Assembly: GCA_963846775.1 (NCBI GenBank)
Contig: CAWJXB010000004.1
Span: forward strand, 1-64,000
Direction of reading: 5' to 3'
Length of the DNA: 64,000 nucleotides
From: CAVYXA01 sp963846775
GTDB taxonomy: Bacteria > Verrucomicrobiota > Verrucomicrobiia > Chthoniobacterales > UBA10450
The number at the start of each line of letters is the position of its first letter. Position 1 is the stretch's first letter. The position numbers and the translations under genes are program-made. Shown piece by piece: positions 35,332 through 43,086 of the stretch. The notes beneath the pieces were generated by a model. That model was given only the letters and a program-made list of their open reading frames with translations, made no database searches and was not told the origin of the DNA.

Positions 35332-35606
35332 GAGATTGATGAGATACCGGAGTGGGTCGCGTTGCTGTCGATTTTGGCGCTGGCCGAGGCGCGAGCGCAG
35401 TGCCGATATCCGCAGCGATCTCGGCCAAGCGAGCAACGCCGGCCAGCGGCAAAATCGACGCAACCCTTCGGGCGCGACGCAGAAGGGCAGCTGGCGGCGT
35501 CGCTCGCTCGTTGCAGCCCGCTGCGGGGAAGCGCCTCACTCGCTCCTTGCCATCCGCCCTTCTGCTTTTACGCGCGACCCGCTCCCGTATCTTATCAGTC
35601 TCTTAA
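35328..35606. mobile_element. 279-bp MITE-like structured inverted-repeat element
   Basis: Imperfect 34-bp terminal inverted repeats (30 of 34 positions match) lie at 35328-35361 and 35573-35606. The left arm begins TTAAGAGATTGATGAGATAC. Inside are two further pairs: GTCGATTTTG... with its complement at about 35450, and GCAGAAGGGC with GCCCTTCTGC near 35480 and 35565. The GC-rich element could form a branched RNA or DNA structure. There is no transposase inside. It begins at the bamA stop codon and ends 7 bp before the next ATG. Confidence 0.8.
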
Positions 35607-35613
35607 TCCACCA

Positions 35614-36312
35614 ATGACGAAGCGGCGATTCGATCCAGCGGTGCTGGAAATGATGGACCGGCCCCAGCCCATTACGGCAGAACTGGAGCGCGACCTCGAG
35701 CGGATCCGGCAATTGAACCGATGGTTTGGCAGTTACCGTCTCGTTTTGTATTTCGTCAGGCAATGGCTGCGGCCGGGCGCACGGTGGCGGATTGTCGATC
35801 TTGGCACCGGGTCGGGCGATGTCCCGCGGCTGATTGTCGATTTTGCGCGATCCATCGACGCCCACATCGAGATCGACGCGTTCGATCGACAACCGGCAAC
35901 GCTCGAGATCGCGCGGGGATTAGGCGCTGGGTATCCCGAGATCCGTTTTCGCGAAGCCGACATTCTGCATTTTGAATCGGCCGAGCCATACGATCTCGTT
36001 CTCAACACGATGACCCTGCATCATTTCAGCCAATCGAACGCGATCGAAGTCCTGCGCAAATGCCGTGAGCTCTCGCGAAAATTCGTCCTGGTCTCGGATT
36101 TGCAGCGCGGTTTTCTCTTACAAGCTGGCGTTTATCTTTTGACCGCATTTATTTTTCGTGAACCAATGACCCGCTTCGACGCGCGCCTCTCTGCCGAGCG
36201 CGCCTTCTCGTTTGCAGAAATGAAGGAGATCGCCCGGCGCGCCGGTTGGGCAAATTATGGGCACGCGAGTTTCCGATTCGCCAGACAGGCGATCTGGCTC
36301 GAATCACCGTGA
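35614..36312 (+). CDS. SAM-dependent methyltransferase (class I)
   Basis: The protein has 232 residues from ATG 35614. Motif I is RIVDLGTGSGDVPRLI. The acidic end of the second strand is in IEIDAFDRQ, and motif IV-like YDLVLNTMTLHHF follows. No membrane helix is convincing, though LLQAGVYLLTAF is hydrophobic. The in-frame ORF extends back to 35362 through the repeat element, which is not protein-like. The substrate cannot be read; small lipids or quinones are possible. It is followed by a strong hairpin before panC. Confidence 0.83.
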   Translation: MTKRRFDPAVLEMMDRPQPITAELERDLERIRQLNRWFGSYRLVLYFVRQWLRPGARWRIVDLGTGSGDVPRLIVDFARSIDAHIEIDAFDRQPATLEIARGLGAGYPEIRFREADILHFESAEPYDLVLNTMTLHHFSQSNAIEVLRKCRELSRKFVLVSDLQRGFLLQAGVYLLTAFIFREPMTRFDARLSAERAFSFAEMKEIARRAGWANYGHASFRFARQAIWLESP

Positions 36313-36318
36313 AAAAAG

Positions 36319-36342
36319 TTCCGGGAAGCGTGCTTCCCGGAA
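36319..36342. terminator. perfect 11-bp hairpin after the methyltransferase gene
   Basis: TTCCGGGAAGC and its exact complement are separated by GT, preceded by a run of six A (36312-36317). The A-run would be a U-run for transcripts from the right. It lies just after a plus-strand stop, so bidirectional termination or a repeat are both possible. Confidence 0.55.
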
Positions 36343-36403
36343 TGCAATCGGTGATATGCGGTCCAGAGCCAGCATTTTGGATTGGCTGCGCCTCCATTCT
36401 GCT

Positions 36404-37243
36404 ATGGTGAGGGACGTGAAAATTCTTGCCACGATCGCCCAAGCGCAATCGCTCCGGCGTGCGACGCCGCGCGTGCTAGTCCCGACACTGGGAGCGCTGC
36501 ACAAGGCGCATGGTGAATTGATTCGCGTTGCGCGCGAGAACGGCGGCAAAGATGGCGAAGTCGCCGTAAGCATTTTTGTTAACCCACTCCAGTTCGAGCC
36601 GGGAAGTGACTACGAGCGTTATCCGCGGCCGGAAAAAGCGGACGAAGATTTCTGCCGCGCAGCGGATGTCGATCTTCTCTTTCGGCCGAGCGCGTCGGAG
36701 ATGTACGCGGCCGATCGCTCGATTTTCGTGGACGAGACCGCGCTGTCGAGCGTGCTCGAAGGCCAATCGCGCCCCGGACATTTTCGTGGCGTCTCCACGG
36801 TGGTTGCTAAGTTGTTCAACATTCTCTCGCCGGACATCGCCGTGTTCGGCGAAAAGGATTTTCAGCAGCTGGCGATTGTTCGCCGCATGGTGCGCGATTT
36901 GAATTTCAAGATCGACGTCATCGCGGTGCCGACGGTGCGCGAGCAGGACGGATTGGCGTGCAGCTCGCGCAATCAGTATCTAAGCGCGGAAGAGCGAAAG
37001 CAGGCGACAATCCTGCACAAGGCGCTGGTGGCGGGGAAGGAAGCCGGGCAGAAATCGACCAAGGAAATTGTCGATCTCGTGCGGCGTGTGATCAGCAAAG
37101 CGCCGCTCGCGCGAATTGATTATCTCGATCTCGTCGATGGCGAAACTTTGCAGCGGATCGATTCCGCTCGCCCGAACTCGGTGCTCGCACTGGCGGTCTT
37201 TTTTGGCAACACTCGCTTGATCGACAATATTCGTTTGGCATGA
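36404..37243 (+). CDS. panC: pantothenate synthetase
   Basis: PanC joins pantoate and beta-alanine with ATP in coenzyme A synthesis. The N-terminal HxxH signature of this nucleotidyl-transferase superfamily is ALHKAHG (His33 and His36). Further blocks are FVNPLQF, FRGVSTVV, FGEKDFQQL and CSSRNQYLS, which bind pantoate and ATP. The protein has 279 residues, near the family length. ATG 36404 (MVRDVKIL) is chosen; the ORF also opens at 36257, but that part lies over the upstream gene end and is unlike PanC. It overlaps nadB by 4 nt (ATGA). Confidence 0.95.
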   Translation: MVRDVKILATIAQAQSLRRATPRVLVPTLGALHKAHGELIRVARENGGKDGEVAVSIFVNPLQFEPGSDYERYPRPEKADEDFCRAADVDLLFRPSASEMYAADRSIFVDETALSSVLEGQSRPGHFRGVSTVVAKLFNILSPDIAVFGEKDFQQLAIVRRMVRDLNFKIDVIAVPTVREQDGLACSSRNQYLSAEERKQATILHKALVAGKEAGQKSTKEIVDLVRRVISKAPLARIDYLDLVDGETLQRIDSARPNSVLALAVFFGNTRLIDNIRLA

Positions 37244-38838
37244 AGGAGTACGATTTCGTCGTCATCGGGAGCGGGATAGCCGGCCTAACGTTTGCCCTCA
37301 AAGCGGCGAAACATGGATCGGTGGCGGTGATGACGAAGCGGAAAGGCGCCGACTCGAACACGGCATGGGCGCAAGGCGGGATCGCGTGCGTGACGAGCGA
37401 TGAAGATTCGTTTGAGCTGCATGTGGGCGACACGCTGGAGGCGGGCGCGGGACTTTGCGATGAAGCGGTGGTGCGGACGATTGTGACGGAAGGGCCAGCG
37501 CGAATCCGCGAGCTGGTCGATCTCGGGTTGCAGTTCGACCAGCGCGAGATCAACGGACATCGCGAGCTCGATCTTGGCCGCGAAGCCGGTCATTCCAAGC
37601 GTCGCGTGTTGCATGTGCGCGATGCAACCGGGGAGGAGATCGAGGATACTTTGCTGCGACAACTGACAAGCCAATCGGGTGTCGATCTTCTGGAGAACCA
37701 CATGGCCGTCGATCTGATCAGTGCGGCCAAGCTTGGTTTCGCATCGGAGGATCGTTGCCTTGGCGTTTATGTTCTGGATGAAAGAACGGGCGAAGTAGAA
37801 ACGATTCGCTCGGATCGAATCGTGCTCGCGACCGGCGGTTGCGGGAAAGTTTATCTCTACACGACGAATCCTGACATCGCGACCGGCGACGGCGTGGCCA
37901 TGGCATGGCGGGCCGGCGCGACGATCGCGAACATGGAGTTTGTGCAGTTCCATCCGACCTGCTTGTTCCATTCGAAAGCGAAATCGTTCCTGGTTTCCGA
38001 AGCGGTCCGGGGTGAGGGCGGGATTTTGCGGAATAATCGCGGCGAAGCCTTCATGAAAGGATACGATGCGCGGGGGGAGCTGGCGCCGCGGGATATCGTC
38101 GCGCGTGCAATCGACGCCGAGATTAAACGCTCCGGCGCGCCATGTGTGTTTCTCGACATCACGCATCAGGCGCCGGAGTTCATTCAGGAACGCTTCCCGC
38201 ATATTTACGAGACCTGTTTGCGGTTCGGGATCGATATGTCGAAACAGCCGATTCCGGTCGTGCCGGCGGCGCATTATCAATGCGGCGGAGTGAAGACCGA
38301 CATCAACGGCGTAACCAGTTTGCCGGGGCTGTATGCCATCGGCGAAGTCGGTTGCACGGGATTGCATGGAGCGAACCGGCTCGCGAGCAATTCGCTCCTG
38401 GAAGGTTTGGTGGTGGCGCATCGCGCGGTGGAAACGGCCGCGCGGCGGAGATCGACACCGCATCCTGGTGGCGAGATAGCCTTACCGGAATGGCAATCAG
38501 GCAACGTCCAAAATGTGGATGAGTTGGTCGTGATTTATCACAATTGGGACGAGATCCGGCGGTTGATGTGGGATTACGTCGGAATCGTTCGAACAGACAA
38601 ACGGCTCCAGCGAGCCAGCGCGCGCCTCCGGAATCTCCAGCGTGAAATCCGCGAGTTTTACTGGAACTTCAAAGTGTCGGTCGATCTGCTCGAGCTCCGC
38701 AACCTGGCTACGGTCGCGGCCTTGATTGTCGATTCGGCGCTCAGCCGCAGAGAAAGCCGCGGTCTGCACTTTACTCTCGATTACCCACAATCCGAGGACC
38801 GACAATTTCGGCGCGACACACTGATCAGCCGCGCGTGA
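37240..38838 (+). CDS. nadB: L-aspartate oxidase
   Basis: NadB oxidises aspartate to iminoaspartate, the first step of NAD synthesis. The FAD-binding GSGIAG is at residues 10-15, and SNTAWAQGGIA follows as in the family. The active-site block is LLEGLVVAHRAVE, preceded by QCGGVKTDINGVTSLPGLYA and GEVGCTGLHGANRLASNS. At 532 residues it is full length and intact. It is soluble. It is co-translated with panC, so two cofactor pathways are linked in one unit. A hairpin follows about 50 bp after the stop. Confidence 0.96.
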   Translation: MKEYDFVVIGSGIAGLTFALKAAKHGSVAVMTKRKGADSNTAWAQGGIACVTSDEDSFELHVGDTLEAGAGLCDEAVVRTIVTEGPARIRELVDLGLQFDQREINGHRELDLGREAGHSKRRVLHVRDATGEEIEDTLLRQLTSQSGVDLLENHMAVDLISAAKLGFASEDRCLGVYVLDERTGEVETIRSDRIVLATGGCGKVYLYTTNPDIATGDGVAMAWRAGATIANMEFVQFHPTCLFHSKAKSFLVSEAVRGEGGILRNNRGEAFMKGYDARGELAPRDIVARAIDAEIKRSGAPCVFLDITHQAPEFIQERFPHIYETCLRFGIDMSKQPIPVVPAAHYQCGGVKTDINGVTSLPGLYAIGEVGCTGLHGANRLASNSLLEGLVVAHRAVETAARRRSTPHPGGEIALPEWQSGNVQNVDELVVIYHNWDEIRRLMWDYVGIVRTDKRLQRASARLRNLQREIREFYWNFKVSVDLLELRNLATVAALIVDSALSRRESRGLHFTLDYPQSEDRQFRRDTLISRA

Positions 38839-38888
38839 TCCAAAGTGTGAAGCACGAATTTCCAAGCACCGGACAGGTAGTGCGAGAT

Positions 38889-38915
38889 AGGACGACGGCC
38901 CAAGCCGTCTGTCCT
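38889..38915 (+). terminator. nadB: hairpin downstream of nadB
   Basis: AGGAC plus GACGGC pairs with GCCGTC plus GTCCT around a CCAA loop, with one bulged T. It lies 50 bp past the nadB stop. No clear U-run follows. Confidence 0.5.
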
Positions 38916-39053
38916 TGAACTTTGGTTTTGGGCCTGGCTGGAATGGTTAGTGCTCTCTTGAAATGTAGTGTCCCTAGCAGCTTTGGATTTTTTATTGGTA
39001 AAAACCCTTGCGCTGGAGGCCGTTGTCAGATAGAACAAACCCGGCATTCCCGA

Positions 39054-39887
39054 ATGAGGCGCTTAATCGCTTATATCATCTTGGTCTCAAGTGGAGGTCT
39101 CATGGCTTACGCCCAGTCGGATTCGCCTTACGCAACGGTTGCCGATTTCGCGAATTACGCGCGCAGATTGCGCGAACAAGCGTTGCTGAAAGTCGAGCCG
39201 CAAGTGTTTGTGCCGACCACTTCGCGGCCAGTGACGCAGCGGTTCCCGTGGAAGACAAATATCGTAACGACTGTGTTCTGGATCGGCGAACAAGCCGGGG
39301 GCAATAACCCCGTGCCGAACAATCGCAGCTGTTGGGACTTGAACTGGACGGCGAACTACGGCGGGTACGATAATCCTGATTCTTCAGCGCGTCGGAACTA
39401 CATCCCGGTCGGGTTTACTCCGCGACAGAATCCGTTCTACTGTGCGTTGCCGTATAACGACGTGAGCCACGGCCAATTCAAGCCGGAAGCGCCGCTCGTG
39501 ATCCCCTGGTTCAAGCAGGCTTACGCGGGCCCGGGACAATCCGTTTGCCAGCATCACTGGCTTGCCATTCGCAAGGGGAACCGCACTTGTTTCGCACAAT
39601 GGGAGGATTGCGGGCCGTTCCGGACCGATCATTACCAGTACGTTTTCCAGAACGAGCGGCCAAAACCGAATTTGAACCGCGGCGCCGGACTCGATGTCTC
39701 GCCGGCTGTGCGCGATTATCTGGGCCTTCAGCCGACTGACGTGACGGATTGGAGATTCGTGGATACGGCCGATGTCTCGCCGGGTCCATGGCGGAGCTAC
39801 GGCGAGAATAACCATTTCGTGATTGCCCGCCGCCAGGTGGAGCGGCAACTGGCCCAGAAGACATCCTCGACCGCGACCAAGAAGTAA
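39054..39887 (+). CDS. secreted protein of unknown function with a DPBB-like core
   Basis: The protein has 277 residues from ATG 39054, where a signal peptide (MRRLIAYIILVSSGGLMAYA) begins. An in-frame start at 38922 adds an unlikely leader. The middle carries GGYDNPDSSARRNY, FTPRQNPFYCALPYND, CQHHWLAIRKGNRTCFAQWE and DCGPFRTDHYQYVFQ. The DCGPF with a later WRFVD recalls double-psi beta-barrel folds of RlpA or lytic-transglycosylase relatives, in which Asp acts on glycans. A strong similarity to any one family is not claimed. Four Cys could make disulfides. Confidence 0.7.
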   Translation: MRRLIAYIILVSSGGLMAYAQSDSPYATVADFANYARRLREQALLKVEPQVFVPTTSRPVTQRFPWKTNIVTTVFWIGEQAGGNNPVPNNRSCWDLNWTANYGGYDNPDSSARRNYIPVGFTPRQNPFYCALPYNDVSHGQFKPEAPLVIPWFKQAYAGPGQSVCQHHWLAIRKGNRTCFAQWEDCGPFRTDHYQYVFQNERPKPNLNRGAGLDVSPAVRDYLGLQPTDVTDWRFVDTADVSPGPWRSYGENNHFVIARRQVERQLAQKTSSTATKK

Positions 39888-39996
39888 AGGCCGCCATCGG
39901 CACATGCTAGGTAGCCACGCGTCGCGCGTTCGCGACCAAGAGTCCGCCAAGCGAGAAGCGGGCACTGTCCCAAATTCAACTCGCGAGAGTAAGAAA

Positions 39997-40066
39997 ATGA
40001 GCCCTCGCCTTACCGTCTCCCTACACGGAGATGGCGGACTCCGAAAGCTTTCGGAGCCAGTGAGGA
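39997..40066. repeat. ATGA(G/A)CCCTC-type repeat with embedded palindrome, copy 1
   Basis: The segment ATGAGCCCTCGCCTTACC is followed by TCTCCCTACACGGAGA, and then CTCCGAAAGCTTTCGGAG (40039-40056, a perfect 18-bp palindrome). A second copy of the first part is at 42923-42990, and a second palindrome of the same core is near 45409. Confidence 0.6.
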
Positions 40067-40129
40067 GAATTTGGACACTACCGAGAAGCGGCTTTGCTGC
40101 GGGCGCAAGCGGTTCTACAGTAGCGTTCC

Positions 40130-40924
40130 GTGGATCGTCAGCTTCTCATTGTCTCGACGTTTTGTTTTCTCGCCGCCATTATTCGGAGCGTGATGGCCCT
40201 GCGTGCCGGAGTTTTTCGCTCGGGCCGGTTTAACTTTGTCGCGATCGGATTCGGCTTCATCTTTCAAACCGCGTTCTTGTCGATTCGCGGCCATGCGCTT
40301 GGCCGTTGTCCCCTGACGAACCTGTTTGAAGTCTTCATTTTCGTGGCCTGGTCGATTGCGTTTATTTATTTGCTGATCGGGCCGACTTATCGGCTCTCAC
40401 TCATGGGCGCGTTCACCGCTCCGCTGGTGGTCCTGCTTCAGACATTTGCTCTCGTCGCGCCGATTGATATTCGGCACCCGCTCAAACTGCTGCCGAATCC
40501 GTGGCTGGAATTTCACGCGTCGATTTCCACAGTGGCGTATGGCGCGTTTGCGCTCGCTTGCATTGCCGGGGTGATGTATCTCGTCCAGGAGCGCCAGATT
40601 AAGACGCACCAAATCCATTCCATTTTTTATCACCTCCCGCCGTTAACGGATTTGTTTGCCAGCATCACGCGCCTGCTCTGGCTCGGCTTCGCCCTATACA
40701 GCGCCGGACTGGTGAGCGGTTTTTTTATCGATCGCCCGTTACCGCGGGCGCAGGTGGCGGGCGCGCTTGTTGTCTGGCTGCTTTACGCGGTGATTTTGCA
40801 AGGCCGGCATCTGCGGCGGCTGGCGCCCAGGCGCGTGGCCGTGCTCTGTATTGCCGCGTTCGGTGCAGCGCTCACGCTTCTCTGGGGCATTTCGTTCTCG
40901 GCCCAAACACATCCGCTGCCATGA
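40130..40924 (+). CDS. cytochrome c assembly / HemX-family membrane protein
   Basis: This 264-residue protein has about eight hydrophobic helices and belongs to the CcsA/HemX/CcmC superfamily. The block LGRCPLTNLFEVFIFVAW and the later AYGAFALACIAGVMYLVQE are characteristic, the latter just after HASIS. Typical family His residues are LEFHASIS and those near KTHQIHSI. It starts at GTG 40130. It ends in an ATGA overlap with hemA, so it resembles HemX, which sits next to hemA in other bacteria and may affect HemA levels. A cytochrome c synthesis role is the alternative. Confidence 0.8.
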   Translation: MDRQLLIVSTFCFLAAIIRSVMALRAGVFRSGRFNFVAIGFGFIFQTAFLSIRGHALGRCPLTNLFEVFIFVAWSIAFIYLLIGPTYRLSLMGAFTAPLVVLLQTFALVAPIDIRHPLKLLPNPWLEFHASISTVAYGAFALACIAGVMYLVQERQIKTHQIHSIFYHLPPLTDLFASITRLLWLGFALYSAGLVSGFFIDRPLPRAQVAGALVVWLLYAVILQGRHLRRLAPRRVAVLCIAAFGAALTLLWGISFSAQTHPLP

Positions 40925-41985
40925 ATCTGTTCTGCATTGGGCTCAGTCATCACACCGCGACTGTGGAGACACGCGAGCGGTTTGCCGGTCATGGTGAGAC
41001 GGAATGCATTCTGCGCAGCGCCGGCTGTGCCGAAGCTCTTGTGCTGAGCACGTGTAACCGCGTGGAAGTCTATGCTGCCTCGGAAAAACGGATCTCGACG
41101 GACGACATCGCGCGTTGTCTCGCGCGCGAGATCGACCAAGCTCCGCACGATTACGCGCCGGCGTTCTATCGCTACGAAGAAGAGAAATGCACACAGCATT
41201 TGTTCCGCGTGACGTCGGGATTGGATTCAATGGTCGTCGGCGAGAGCGAGATTCTTGGCCAGACAAAGAAAGCGTATGAAGCGGCGCGAAGGTCGAATGC
41301 GGTCGGCCCATATTTGCATCGCTTGTTCCAGCGCGCCTTTCGGGTGGCCAAATTGGTGCGGACGCACACCGATATTAATCGCGGTCTCGTCTCGGTCGGA
41401 TCGGTGGCTGTCGATCTCGCCCAACGCATCTTTGGAAATCTCTGCGCGTGTAAAGTGCTCGTGCTCGGCGCGGGTGAAACGAGCGAGCGCACGGCGCGGG
41501 CTCTGGTCTCACGCGGGGTGAACGATCTGCGGGTGAGCAATCGTTCGCCGGAGCGTGCGCAGGATTTGGCCCGCGCCGTTGGCGGACGGGCGGTGCCGTT
41601 CGAGCAATGGCCCACGCAGTGCCGCGAGATCGACATCCTGATTACATCGACTTCATCCGAAACACCGCTGCTCGGCCGGGAAAATCTCACCCCGATGTTG
41701 CATGAGCGTGCGGATCGTCCGCTGTTTGTCATCGACATCGCAGTGCCGCGCGATGTCGATCCTGCCGTGAACGAAATGGAAGGGGTTTATCTCTACGATA
41801 TCGATTCGTTGCAATCGGTTGCCGATCAATCCCTCGCCCTGCGCCGCCAGCAAATCGCCACCGCGGAAAAAATCATAGCCGAGCATGTCGCCGAGTTTGG
41901 CGCGGCGATCTCACGCGGTTTAAATCGGCCCAGCGCCGAACATTCGCCTGTGGGAGAGACTTCGATGCGCGCGTCGGAATCGTAG
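40921..41985 (+). CDS. hemA: glutamyl-tRNA reductase
   Basis: HemA reduces glutamyl-tRNA to glutamate-1-semialdehyde, the first step of C5-pathway heme synthesis. The catalytic cysteine is Cys45 in STCNRVEV. Other blocks are GLDSMVVGESEILGQ, the NADPH Rossmann domain VLVLGAGETSERTARAL, and TSTSSETPL. It has 354 residues versus about 418 in E. coli. The shortfall is in the C-terminal helical dimerisation part, which stops at about RRQQIATAEKII plus 30 residues. The gene is 36 bp upstream of hemC. Confidence 0.95.
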   Translation: MNLFCIGLSHHTATVETRERFAGHGETECILRSAGCAEALVLSTCNRVEVYAASEKRISTDDIARCLAREIDQAPHDYAPAFYRYEEEKCTQHLFRVTSGLDSMVVGESEILGQTKKAYEAARRSNAVGPYLHRLFQRAFRVAKLVRTHTDINRGLVSVGSVAVDLAQRIFGNLCACKVLVLGAGETSERTARALVSRGVNDLRVSNRSPERAQDLARAVGGRAVPFEQWPTQCREIDILITSTSSETPLLGRENLTPMLHERADRPLFVIDIAVPRDVDPAVNEMEGVYLYDIDSLQSVADQSLALRRQQIATAEKIIAEHVAEFGAAISRGLNRPSAEHSPVGETSMRASES

Positions 41986-42021
41986 GACAAGCTGTCAGCT
42001 TCTCCTCCAGATCACACGGCT

Positions 42022-42912
42022 ATGGAACGAAAGATTGTGCTCGGGACGCGCGGGAGCGAACTCGCGCTGACCCAGGCGCGGCTTGTGGAGGAGGCGATCC
42101 GCGCGAGGCAAACGGACGTTGAGATCGAGAAGAAAATCATCGCAACGAGAGGCGATCGAACGAAAATTGTCGACGGTCGGGCGGGTTGGAAGGGCTTGTT
42201 CACGGCGGAAATCGAACAGGCGCTGATGGCAGGAGATGTCGATGTGGCAGTTCACAGCGCGAAGGATTTGCCGAGCGAAACGAATTCGCGCACGGCAATC
42301 GCGGCGGTGCTTCCGCGCGCGGCCGTGAGCGATGTGTTGATTTCGAAGCACAGAGGTGGTTTGGCTGGGCTACGGAAAGGCGCGACAGTGGCGACGAGCA
42401 GTGTGCGTCGAAAGCATCAATTGCGCTGGCAGCGACGAGACCTCGCCATTGTCGATCTTCGCGGCAACGTGCCGACGCGTTTACGCAAACTGGCGGAGAA
42501 CGGTTGGGATGCAATCGTGCTCGCGCGCGCCGGGATCGACCGGCTCGGTATCTCGATTGATTTCTCCCTCGAACTGCTGCCGATCGAAGTTTTTCTTCCG
42601 GCGGGAGGGCAGGGAATCGTTGCCTTGCAGATTCGCCACGATGACGAACAGACCAAAGCGATTGTCGATCGGGCGAACGATCGTGAGACGCTGCTTTGTT
42701 TGCGAGCGGAACGGGAGTTTTTGCGATTGTTGAAGGTGGATTGTAATGCGCCGGTGGGTGTGCTGGCGAAGATCGAGAACGGAAAAATGAAGGTGAGGGC
42801 GCAATTTTTTTCGGATGAATCGCCGGGGCCGCATGAAGCCGAAGTGGAAGGAGGGCCCGATCAGGGCGAGCGGTTGGCAGCGGAATTATTGAAGCAGATT
42901 CGTGCAGAGTAG
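42022..42912 (+). CDS. hemC: hydroxymethylbilane synthase (porphobilinogen deaminase)
   Basis: HemC joins four porphobilinogen units. Blocks include GTRGSELALTQ, the catalytic Asp in HSAKDLPSE (Asp82), and TSSVRRKHQL. The cofactor dipyrromethane attaches to Cys241 in KVDCNAPVG. The final 50 residues form the third domain. The length of 296 residues is near the family value. It follows hemA, and a repeat element with a hairpin separates it from cobA/hemD. Confidence 0.96.
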   Translation: MERKIVLGTRGSELALTQARLVEEAIRARQTDVEIEKKIIATRGDRTKIVDGRAGWKGLFTAEIEQALMAGDVDVAVHSAKDLPSETNSRTAIAAVLPRAAVSDVLISKHRGGLAGLRKGATVATSSVRRKHQLRWQRRDLAIVDLRGNVPTRLRKLAENGWDAIVLARAGIDRLGISIDFSLELLPIEVFLPAGGQGIVALQIRHDDEQTKAIVDRANDRETLLCLRAEREFLRLLKVDCNAPVGVLAKIENGKMKVRAQFFSDESPGPHEAEVEGGPDQGERLAAELLKQIRAE

Positions 42913-42922
42913 AGCATCAAGC

Positions 42923-42990
42923 ATGAACCCTCACCTTAATCCTCTCCCTGAGAGGAGAGGCGGATGCAGAGCGCCTGGTCAGGGTGGCTC
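42923..42990. repeat. ATGA(A/G)CCCTC-type repeat with hairpin, copy 2
   Basis: After ATGAACCCTCACCTTAATC there is a CCTCTCC-CTGAGA-GGAGAGG hairpin (42941-42960). It lies between hemC and cobA/hemD and matches the pattern at 39997-40066. Confidence 0.6.
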
Positions 42991-43086
42991 GATCATGATT
43001 ACGATCACGCAGCAGGATCAAGGAGGGCCGGTTCGGGCAGCCATTCACTTAAACGCGACGGCTGGGAAGCGGCCAGTTGCTGAGCT

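Noticed and set aside
35362..35613. N-terminal extension of the methyltransferase frame
   Set aside because: It lies inside the inverted-repeat element, and no methyltransferase has this segment. The ATG at 35614 fits the domain start.
37285..38463. 392-codon minus-strand ORF
   Set aside because: Antisense to nadB over its conserved blocks.
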